Positions 1 to 8,155 of a DNA stretch of 64,000 nt are shown in pieces; the first letter of the stretch is position 1; every line of letters begins with the position of its first letter. The notes below the pieces were generated by a model. It searched no databases and was not told where the DNA came from. It saw only the letters and a program-made list of their open reading frames with translations. The position numbers and the translations under genes are program-made. The DNA comes from Caldimonas brevitalea (lineage in GTDB: Bacteria > Pseudomonadota > Gammaproteobacteria > Burkholderiales > Burkholderiaceae_C): positions 4,960,001 through 5,024,000 of the forward strand of contig NZ_CP011371.1 of assembly GCF_001017435.1 (NCBI RefSeq), written 5' to 3'.

Positions 1-133
1 GTTCGTTGAAGCGCACCGGCTCGTCGCGCACCGCCATCAGCACCAGCACCGCCCACTTGTTGGCGATCTGATCGAGCAATAGCCGGGTCGGGCAGCTGGC
101 CGACAAAGGGCCCTGGGGCAGCTTCCGCGCCAT
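1..133 (-). CDS. HxlR-family transcriptional regulator (N-terminal fragment)
   Basis: The first 44 codons of a winged-helix regulator read leftward off the window edge. The translation contains the CPTR...LLDQIANKWAVLVL signature seen at the start of HxlR-type DNA-binding domains, where the conserved Cys often senses thiol-reactive or electrophilic compounds (family knowledge). The ATG at 133 is preceded by a GGAGG ribosome site, which fixes the start. The gene is divergent from the alpha/beta hydrolase at 226, and a dyad lies between them, so it probably controls itself and the hydrolase. The C-terminal part is outside the window. Confidence 0.88.
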   Translation of the reverse strand, partial: MARKLPQGPLSASCPTRLLLDQIANKWAVLVLMAVRDEPVRFNE

Positions 134-147
134 CGTGGTTTCCTCCT

Positions 148-182
148 GGTATCCACTCACCTGCTGGTATCTGATTGATACC
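148..182. promoter_or_regulatory. Candidate HxlR operator: GGTATC half-sites
   Basis: A perfect inverted repeat GGTATC-TGATT-GATACC occupies 166-182, and a third GGTATC half-site lies in direct orientation at 148-153. The sites are 18 bp apart, about two helical turns. They sit between the start codons of the divergent HxlR gene and the hydrolase. HxlR proteins are known to bind GTATnC-like dyads next to their own gene, so assignment to the adjacent regulator is reasonable but untested. Confidence 0.65.
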
Positions 183-225
183 GCAATGTCTGAGGGTCAG
201 CATAGCGTCATTTGAAGGAAACGCC

Positions 226-1089
226 ATGCAAGCTACCCCCTCGACCAGCTGGTTCGAACCGCGCCTCGTCACGGCCAACGGCATCCGCCTCCATGTCATG
301 CTGGCGGGCACCGGTCACCCTGTGCTGATGCTGCATGGCTGGCCGTTCACGTCGCACCTGTGGCGTTTGGTCACCCCGATGCTGACGGCGGCCGGCTACC
401 AGGTGATTGCACCCGACCTGCGCGGCATTGGGCTGAGCGAGCGGCCGAGCCACGGCTACGACCTCTTCCATCTGTCCGAGGACGCGGCCCAGCTGCTCGA
501 TGCCTTGAACATTCCTGAGGCGCATGTCGTCGGCTTCGACCTCGGCACACCGGTGGCCTGGATGCTCGCCATGCGGCACCCGGCACGGGTGCGCAGGCTG
601 GCGCTGATGGAGGCCCTGCTGGGGTCCCTGCCCGGGGCCGAAGCTTTTCTGGCCAGCGGCCCGCCCTGGTGGTTCGGCTTCCATGCGGTGCCCGGTTTGG
701 CCGAACAGGTGCTGGCCGGCCGCGAAGCCGAGTATCTCGGCTGGTTCTTCAGCGCACGGGCTGCGGGGCACCGCGCGGTCGACCCGGCGGCGCAAGCTGT
801 TTATACGCAGGCCTATGCGGGAGTCGAAGCCTTGCGTGGCGGCTTCGAGCACTACCGTGCGTTTGCGCTGAACGCACGGCAGATCGAGGCGGTGGTGTCG
901 TCGCGCCGGCTGGTGCAGCCCACGCTCGCCATTGCCGGCGGGGTGGTGGGAGACAGCTTGTATCGCCAGCTGCAGCCGCTGTGTGACGACCTGTCGGGCG
1001 TGCAGATCGAGCACTGCGGACACAACATTCCGGAAGAGCAGCCCGAGCCGCTGGCGCGGGCGCTGCTGGAGTTCTTATTGAAGGGGTGA
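226..1089 (+). CDS. Alpha/beta hydrolase, epoxide hydrolase/haloalkane dehalogenase-like
   Basis: A 287-residue cytosolic alpha/beta-hydrolase. The oxyanion-hole segment LHGWP is near residue 37, the nucleophile elbow reads G-F-D-L-G with Asp as nucleophile (typical of epoxide hydrolases and haloalkane dehalogenases rather than Ser esterases), and the catalytic His is in HCGHNIPEE near the C-terminus, followed by the usual LARALLEFL helix. I chose the ATG at 226 because GAAGGA lies 6 bases upstream; the ORF is open back to 175. It is divergent from an HxlR regulator with a shared dyad, so it is probably induced by the compound that regulator senses. The substrate is unknown. Confidence 0.85.
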   Translation: MQATPSTSWFEPRLVTANGIRLHVMLAGTGHPVLMLHGWPFTSHLWRLVTPMLTAAGYQVIAPDLRGIGLSERPSHGYDLFHLSEDAAQLLDALNIPEAHVVGFDLGTPVAWMLAMRHPARVRRLALMEALLGSLPGAEAFLASGPPWWFGFHAVPGLAEQVLAGREAEYLGWFFSARAAGHRAVDPAAQAVYTQAYAGVEALRGGFEHYRAFALNARQIEAVVSSRRLVQPTLAIAGGVVGDSLYRQLQPLCDDLSGVQIEHCGHNIPEEQPEPLARALLEFLLKG

Positions 1090-1284
1090 ACCCGGCAGGC
1101 AGCTTGGTTGCAGTGCCGCCTAGACATCGCGAGGCCCTCGCCGCTGCTGCGCCACAGGTACCGTCAGTTGCAACCGTTCGGCGGTGCCGCAGGGGCCGGG
1201 CCGCGCGCCGCGTGTAAGCTGGCGCGACCAGGGTTCGAAGCGCCTGTCTCCGCCCACCGCTTCCACACGTCCGGTGCCTGCCCG

Positions 1285-1686
1285 ATGCAAAGAACAGCTC
1301 GTTGCGCTTGCGGCCTCGCGTCCATCACCTTGCAAGGTGCGCCCGAGATGCATGGTGTGTGCCATTGCACCAATTGCAAGCGCCGCACCGGCAGCGCGTT
1401 CGGCATCTCGTCGTACTTCCCGAAAAGCAGCGTGGTCGAGACGAGCGGGCCCACCCAGGTCTATGCCTTCCATCATGTGGCGCAGCAGCACGAGCAGACC
1501 CGCCACTTCTGTCCGACCTGCGGCACCACGCTGTTCTGGTTGGTCTCGACACTGCCGGAGCTGATCGGGGTGGCGGGTGGCTGCTTTGCCGATCAAGGTC
1601 TGCCCGCGCCGACCTATTCCCTCACGCATGCCAAGAAGGAAGACTGGTTGAGCCTGCCGCCGCACTGGAAGGTCTATCCGGATTGA
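1285..1686 (+). CDS. GFA/CENP-V-family zinc protein
   Basis: A 133-residue protein of the GFA (glutathione-dependent formaldehyde-activating enzyme-like) family. Zinc-ligand motifs appear in the expected order: C-x-C (RCACG) at the N-terminus, CHCTNCKRRTGSAF around residues 30-43, and HFCPTCGTTLFW around 80-90. Most small members have no proven formaldehyde activity, so the family name is safer than a reaction. The ATG at 1285 puts the CxC motif immediately after the start as in homologues; upstream codons in the same frame are atypical. It appears to be monocistronic. Confidence 0.85.
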   Translation: MQRTARCACGLASITLQGAPEMHGVCHCTNCKRRTGSAFGISSYFPKSSVVETSGPTQVYAFHHVAQQHEQTRHFCPTCGTTLFWLVSTLPELIGVAGGCFADQGLPAPTYSLTHAKKEDWLSLPPHWKVYPD

Positions 1687-1861
1687 GGGGTCGGGGCCGC
1701 CGCTCGGGGGCCACCCGATCGTCCATCGTGCGAGGCCGTCGCCGCGTCCAACGCCCCGGCGGCGCGGGCGCGCAAACGACCAGCTCGGACCCACACGTCA
1801 CCGCTTCAAAACGCGACGCCGCCCCACGGGCGCCATCGAACCGCCTTGCCGCCGCCTCGGG

Positions 1862-2389
1862 TTAAAGAGGGCCCGGGCCACTACGGGGCCGGCTGCCCAG
1901 GCGTGCCATCACACCTTCGAAGATCTCGCGGCTGGCCTGCCAGGCCGCCGGATCGCCATTCGCCCGCCCTTCGAGCAGGTCGATGGCGCGCTCGAGCGCT
2001 TGGCCGGCCATTTCGAGCGTCGAGCAGGTGGCCCGGGCATCGGCCCCGGCTTGGCGCAGCTTGCTCACGACAAGTTGTTGGACTTCGGGGGGAGCACTGT
2101 CTTTCAGCGGCGCGTCGGCCGCCAGCGCGTCGATACGGTCACCGCAGACACTGGCCCGCCCCCAACCCACCGCGGCCAGCGTGTGGGCCGCCCGCGCCAG
2201 CGGCAGCAAGGACTGCGCGCCCGCTGCGGGCCCCTCGGCCGGGTCGGCCGCCAGGGCTTCGGCGCCGCGGCCGGCGAGCCCGACGATCTGGCTGCACAAC
2301 AGGCCCAGCGTGGCCAGCAGGCTGCCCAGCTCCCGCGCCGCGCGCGTCACGTCTTCCAACTCCGAAGCGATCTTTTCGTTGTTCGACAT
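1862..2389 (-). CDS. Hypothetical helical protein
   Basis: A 175-residue, Ala/Leu-rich, mostly alpha-helical protein with no signal peptide or membrane segment that I can see. I do not recognise a family. GC3 bias is strong on this strand and the frame is uninterrupted, but the opposite strand also carries ORFs over 180 codons here, so coding evidence is moderate. It starts with MSNNEKIASELEDV and has no strong ribosome site. It stands alone between the GFA gene and the leftward TRAP operon. Confidence 0.6.
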   Translation of the reverse strand: MSNNEKIASELEDVTRAARELGSLLATLGLLCSQIVGLAGRGAEALAADPAEGPAAGAQSLLPLARAAHTLAAVGWGRASVCGDRIDALAADAPLKDSAPPEVQQLVVSKLRQAGADARATCSTLEMAGQALERAIDLLEGRANGDPAAWQASREIFEGVMARLGSRPRSGPGPL

Positions 2390-2529
2390 CAGTTCTATGG
2401 CCTGTGGTTTCGGGTCGGGGTGTCCCCCGCACGGAACAATGACACAGGCCGGCGCGCCGGGGCAAGCCCGGAATCAGGGGGTGAGGCAGGACTCACTGCG
2501 TTGCCCACCCTGCACCGGCGCCAAGGCGC

Positions 2530-3080
2530 TCAATCCCAGAGCGCGCCGTAGGTGAGCCGCGCGAAGGCGCGCAACACCTCCTGGTCCGCACTTTGGACCA
2601 CCACGCGGCGGCCGGTGCGCAGCTTCAGCATCAAACGGGGCACGATCAGCCAGCTGAGATAAGGCACGTAGAGGAACTTGAACTGCACCACATCGGCCAA
2701 TGCCACCTCTTTGGTCCACAACCCGGTCTGGCGGATGTGGGTGGCGTCGATGCGGGTGCGGCTTTGCAGCAAGGCGCCGTAGGCCACCACCAGGCTGGCG
2801 GCGACGAGCAAGACGAACAGCTGCATCGAAAGCGGCCAGCGCTGACTGAGCAGGGTGTCGACGGCGAGGCCGGCCTGCCAGGCGATGGCCAGCAACAGCA
2901 CCCCGGCCAGCACCTTGATCGCGCGCGGGAACGCGGGCCCCTCACAGGCGGCCGCGGCGGGGCCCAGATGGTCAGCCGGTTGTGCGAGCGGTTGTGTGAC
3001 CGGTTGTGCGACCGGTTGTGCGACCGGTTGTGCGGCCGCTGCGGCGGTAAGGTCGGACACCCTGCGCTCCTGCTCTTGCC

Positions 3081-3084
<4 letters not shown>
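2530..3084 (-). CDS. Small membrane protein with PH-like domain, end of TRAP operon
   Basis: A 184-residue protein. Residues 15-45 are a Gln/Pro/Val-rich spacer encoded by five 12-bp tandem repeats. Two hydrophobic segments follow (about residues 50-72 and 84-105), then a soluble C-terminal domain with the look of a bacterial PH-like fold (HIRQTGLWTKEVALADV...LKLRTGRRVVV). Its ATG overlaps the dctM stop by 4 bases (ATGA), so the two are translationally coupled. It may be an accessory to the TRAP permease; that role is inference and I know of no established family function. Confidence 0.72.
2977..3036. repeat. 12-bp tandem repeat, five units, inside a coding region
   Basis: Five near-identical 12-bp units (CCGGTTGTGCGA and variants) run head to tail. 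On the minus strand they encode AQPV/AQPL-type tetrapeptides in the N-terminal cytoplasmic spacer of the PH-like membrane protein. Copy-number change would preserve the frame and alter only spacer length. Confidence 0.9.
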
Positions 3085-4618
<1,534 letters not shown>

Positions 4619-4622
<4 letters not shown>

Positions 4623-5158
4623 TGCAGCGGCCTCTCGTAGTGGGTGTTCATCTCATAGCGGTTCATCAGCCACAGCACGCGCTTGATGATTTCCGCACTG
4701 CCCTGCAGCAGCACCAGACCGAAACCCAGCGGCAGCGTCAGCACGGCCGGCCACCGGATCAACCCACCGGCGTTGCCCGACATCTCGCCGCTGTTGAAGA
4801 ACTGAATGAACATCGGCACCGAATAGATCAACATCACGACCATCACCGGCACCAGGAAGAACACTAGCCCGAACAGGTCGACCCAGACCTTGGCGCGGCC
4901 ACTGAGCCGGCCATAGAACACGTCGACACGCACATGCTCGTTGAGGCGCAGGACCTGGGCGGCACCGCACATCACGCAGGCGGCGAACAAGTACCACTGG
5001 ATTTCCAGCCACGCGTTCGAGCTGTAGCTGAAGGAATAGCGGATGGCGGCATTGCCGGCGCTGATGAAGCAGGACGCGATGACCGCCCACTGGGCGATCC
5101 ACGCAAACCCGTCGTTGATGGCATCGACGAGCCGCGTGTACCAGAGCAATAGCCGCAC
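4619..5158 (-). CDS. dctQ: TRAP transporter small permease subunit (DctQ family)
   Basis: A 179-residue protein with four predicted membrane helices (near residues 16-38, 50-70, 92-115 and 140-160), matching DctQ. It contains the SSNAWLEIQWYLF segment characteristic of the mannitol/chloroaromatic-type branch of TRAP small subunits. I chose the GTG at 5158 because GAGGAGA lies 7-8 bases upstream and the helix pattern begins right after it; the open frame extends to 5452 but that part is not convincing. First gene of dctQ-dctM-PH-like operon. Confidence 0.88.
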
Positions 5159-5390
5159 GGATCTGTCTCCTCGGTGTGAACTTCTGTCGGGGGCGATCTC
5201 AATTCGGACGCAACTGTAGGGTTCAAACGCTGAACCGTCGCTTAAAAATCGCTGAGGGTCGGGAAAGTACTGCCCCGGAGCGAGCACTCGCCTGGCCGCG
5301 TCCCGCTGGGACATCGAGGCCGCGCAGCGGCGCCTTGCGCAAGCATGCGCGACGGTGCTCGACGCGTTCGCTGTGCCGAGGCTGCAAACG

Positions 5391-5420
5391 AAAACGCCCG
5401 ACCTCCACAGAGGTCGGGCG
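5391..5420 (-). terminator. Rho-independent terminator
   Basis: A perfect 11-bp stem (CGCCCGACCTC at 5395-5405 with its complement at 5410-5420) with a 4-base loop. Read leftward it is followed by TTTTCGTTT. It lies downstream of the binding-protein gene ending at 5505 and isolates it from the dctQM operon. Confidence 0.9.
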
Positions 5421-5504
5421 TCATGGACGGCGGTGCTGCAGCACCGCGGCACAGCGGTCTGCTGCGACGCGGCCTGCCTTGCAATGGCAGGCCGCCGCGA
5501 TACG

Positions 5505-6662
5505 TCAGGCGCGCAAGCGCCCGTCTCCGCTGAACACGCCGATACGGATCGAGTTCGACGCGACGAAGGGCGCGCTGCCCTGGAAGCCGAGCGTGAAGTC
5601 GCCCACGTCCATCTGGCGGATGCTGGCGAGGGCGCTGCGCAGCTTGTCGCGGGTCACGTCGCGGCCGGCGCGGCGCAGACCCTCGATGAGCAACTGGGCG
5701 TTGATCCAGCTTTCGAGGCCGCCGCCACCGATGTCGTCGAGCTTGGCGGCGCGCACCGCCGCCTGGTAGCTGCGGGTGGCTCCCGTTTTGGCGCTGAACG
5801 GGTCGGGGAACACGAGCGCCTGGCCGATACCTTGGGCCGCTGCGCCGAGCTTGGGCAACTCGGACGGCAGCACGGCCACCGACACGCCCAGCAGCGGCAG
5901 CGCCGCGGCCTTGGCGCGCAAGGCCAGCACGGCCTTGGTCGTCACCGAGCCGGTGGTGCCCATCAGCACGGCACCCGCCTTGGCGTCGAGCACTTGCTGG
6001 GCGACCTGGGCGGCGTTGCTGCCGTCGAGGGCGAGGGGGAAGGCACCCGCGGCCTGCAGCTTGTTGCTGACGAGCGTGCGCTGGGCCGCTTCGAGCACTT
6101 CCTTGCCGAAGGGGTTGTCGAGATAGACGATGGCGATGCCTTGCAAGCCCATGTTGACCAGCTGGGGCACCACACGCTGCACTTCGTCCTGATAGCTGGG
6201 ACGCACGTAGAAGGTGAAGCGCTGGTTGGCCGTGCGCAGCGAGCTGGCACCGGTGATGGGGCCGACGAAGGGCACGCCCTGCTGCTCGACCATCGGCAAC
6301 ACGGCGGCGTTGTTGGCCGTGCCTGTGATGGACATCAGCGCAAACACCTGACCGCCGTCGAGCATCTGCTTGACGTTGGCGGCCGTGCGGGCGGGCACAT
6401 AGCCGTCGTCCAACGTCTGCAGCCGCAACTCGCGGCCGTGGATGCCGCCGCTGCGGTTCACCGTGGCGAAGGCAGCCTTGATGCCGATGACGTGTTCGGC
6501 GCTGGTTCCGGCCAGGATGCCCGTGAGCCCCATCGAACTGCCGATGGTGATGTGGTTGGCCGACAGGCCTTCATCGGCGGCGCGGCTGCTGGTGGCCCAG
6601 GAGGCTGCGCCCAATGCGGCCGCGGCACCGGTGAGCCGGCTGACAAATTGACGGCGATCCAT
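5505..6662 (-). CDS. Periplasmic substrate-binding protein, branched-chain amino acid type (Peripla_BP_6)
   Basis: A 385-residue exported binding protein of the LivJ/LivK-like superfamily: ITIGSSMGLTG at the start of the mature part, then GIKAAFATVNRSGGIHGREL and LDDGYVPARTAANVKQML, the usual first-lobe pattern. The signal peptide begins MDRRQF and ends near ATSSRAADE; the paired Arg suggests Tat or a Tat-like signal. An AAGGAG site 9 bases upstream supports the start. No ABC permease or ATPase genes adjoin it, so it is an orphan receptor; ligands of such orphans include amides, amino acids and aromatics. Confidence 0.88.
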   Translation of the reverse strand: MDRRQFVSRLTGAAAALGAASWATSSRAADEGLSANHITIGSSMGLTGILAGTSAEHVIGIKAAFATVNRSGGIHGRELRLQTLDDGYVPARTAANVKQMLDGGQVFALMSITGTANNAAVLPMVEQQGVPFVGPITGASSLRTANQRFTFYVRPSYQDEVQRVVPQLVNMGLQGIAIVYLDNPFGKEVLEAAQRTLVSNKLQAAGAFPLALDGSNAAQVAQQVLDAKAGAVLMGTTGSVTTKAVLALRAKAAALPLLGVSVAVLPSELPKLGAAAQGIGQALVFPDPFSAKTGATRSYQAAVRAAKLDDIGGGGLESWINAQLLIEGLRRAGRDVTRDKLRSALASIRQMDVGDFTLGFQGSAPFVASNSIRIGVFSGDGRLRA

Positions 6663-7232
6663 TCGAAACTACTCCTTCATGCCCACAAAGGCCTCGCCCG
6701 CAACACTGTGCGGTGCAAGGCCGGGCCCTGTTCCTTGCCTTTTGCGCAGGCACAACGAGACAGAACCCGATGACGATCGCGAGGGACTGCAGCCACGGCG
6801 ACGCCGGCGACTTGCACCGGATGGGCCTGGTCGCGACGGCAGTCCTCACGCACGCACCCGAGCGCCTGCTCGCCCATAGGGTCACAGGTGCTACGGTTCT
6901 TGTCTCTTCACTCTCCTAACGCCCATCGCCCGCTTGTTGTGTGTCCAGCAGGTCTTGCGCTGGACGTATTGTCGCCTTACGACTCGCTTGGAACTGTTGC
7001 AATGGGGCCTTCCCGCCCCTCTTGAACGGGGGGGTTAAGAAATCGGATTTTCTGCCGACCAGAGGGTCTTCGGTGTGCTTCAGAAGCTTGCAAACAACTT
7101 AAGTTGTAAGAAAACCGGCGAGGATTTTGACAAAGAGGGGCGCCGGCCCGCGCCGCCCTGCGATTGTTCACATCTAAGGTGTCGCCTTCGCGACACGCCG
7201 CTCCTGTGGCATGGCGCGTCTGGGCGGCCAGC
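6663..7232. other. Intergenic region, no gene supported
   Basis: About 570 bp upstream of both the leftward binding-protein gene and the end of the leftward GNAT gene. Only short overlapping ORFs are present, none with a ribosome site or recognisable protein. The stretch around 7020-7130 is relatively AT-rich and could hold the promoter for the binding protein; no clear -35/-10 pair was identified. Confidence 0.5.
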
Positions 7233-7850
7233 TCACCCGAGGGCGCGTAAGAAGCGTGTTTGGTCGGTTCCGGCGTATCCCTGCGCCTGGTAGAAGCGGT
7301 GGGCCTCTGTCCGCCGGTTGCCGCTGATGATCTCGATGCGGGTAGCGCCGCGCCCCGCGGCCCAGGCTTCGGCCGCGTGCAGCAGCGCCCGGCCCACACC
7401 GCCACGGCGCGCAACCTGTGTGACCACAAACCCGGTGATCTTCGCCAGCACGCCGGCATCGTGCAGCGTCGGCAGCACGTGCACGCTGATGAAGCCGATC
7501 ACGGCGCCGCCGCGCTGCGCGACCAGCACCTGATCCTGTTCGGGGCGCAGTTGTGCCAGGCTTAGGCGCACGAACTCCGGCGTGCGGGGGTAGTCCCATT
7601 CGGCAAACAAGCCGGAGAGTGCGACGGCGTCGCCGCTATGTGCGGCGCGGATCGTGAGGGTCGGCCGTGCGTCGTCTAGAGGCGCAGGGCTCGGGCTGGT
7701 GCCGTTCTTCGGCGCGGCCGGCGGCTCAGGAGGCACGGGATGGGGGGAGGTCATGAGGGTCTGCGCGAGCGGCCTGTCGCCAAGAAGGCGGTGGTCGCAT
7801 TCTGGCGAGAGTGCGCGCCGATTCAACGAAGAAAATGTAGGCAGCTTCAT
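7233..7850 (-). CDS. GNAT-family N-acetyltransferase
   Basis: A 205-residue protein. The GNAT core lies in the second half: beta4 followed by the acetyl-CoA loop VARRGGVGRALLHAAEAWA (R-x-x-G-x-G pattern), then TRIEIISGNRRTEAHRFYQAQGY, typical of motif B with the final Tyr. Residues 33-60 are Pro/Ala-rich and look like a linker, so translation might instead start at the Met near 7754; neither start has a strong ribosome site. The substrate is not predictable. Confidence 0.82.
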   Translation of the reverse strand: MKLPTFSSLNRRALSPECDHRLLGDRPLAQTLMTSPHPVPPEPPAAPKNGTSPSPAPLDDARPTLTIRAAHSGDAVALSGLFAEWDYPRTPEFVRLSLAQLRPEQDQVLVAQRGGAVIGFISVHVLPTLHDAGVLAKITGFVVTQVARRGGVGRALLHAAEAWAAGRGATRIEIISGNRRTEAHRFYQAQGYAGTDQTRFLRALG

Positions 7851-7874
7851 TGCCGCCTTGCAGCCTGCCCTCGA

Positions 7875-8024
7875 GGACCGGCCTCACGCGGGCATCATCC
7901 TCGCCCGCACACCGTCAGGGTGCTGCTGCCGGCGCTGGGTGTACTCGGCCGCCTAAGCCGCCAGCCGGTGCTCGTAACAGGACCGAGGGCGGTCGAGGGT
8001 GGCGTACTGGGCCGCCATGTCGGC
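7875..8024. repeat. Left direct repeat flanking T6SS module A
   Basis: This ~150-bp stretch matches 13976-14128 in the same orientation. The best-conserved part (7953-8024) equals the last ~24 codons and stop of the SRAP gene at 14056, with four substitutions and one missing codon as I align it by eye; both ends of the downstream flank (GGACCGGC...CATCATCCTCGC and GTACTCGGCCGC) also match. The two copies bracket the vgrG-effector-immunity module. Confidence 0.85.
7953..8024 (-). pseudogene. 3' remnant of a SRAP/YedK gene
   Basis: On the minus strand this reads MAAQYATLDRPRSCYEHRLAA and stop, against MAAQYAILDDRPRPYYEHRLAA and stop at the end of the intact SRAP gene (14056-14997). Upstream sequence (beyond 8024) is unrelated to SRAP, so only the C-terminal tail survives. 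It is a relic of a second copy, or of the original locus before module A was inserted or recombined in. Confidence 0.82.
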
Positions 8025-8155
8025 TAGTAACGTCGGCCTGTAACAACAGCCGCTACTGTGACGGCACCCCCACCCGGGTGGTTGGGGTGCTTGCAGGGGT
8101 ATGCGAGACTTGCGGCTCACGAAAAGGCTGACCGCTGGATCGGCGGCCACAGAAC

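Noticed and set aside
5159..5452. Upstream extension of the dctQ frame
   Set aside because: The extension has no hydrophobic pattern, crosses a terminator hairpin and lacks a ribosome site; the GTG at 5158 has GAGGAGA.
5355..6773. Plus-strand open frame of 472 codons
   Set aside because: It lies antisense to the substrate-binding protein, whose translation shows a signal peptide, family motifs and a ribosome site. The plus frame is His/Gly/Ala-rich in the way expected of a GC3 shadow.
8062..8092. Hairpin GCACCCC...GGGGTGC ahead of vgrG as a terminator
   Set aside because: The stem is imperfect and no T-run follows on either strand; its role is unclear.
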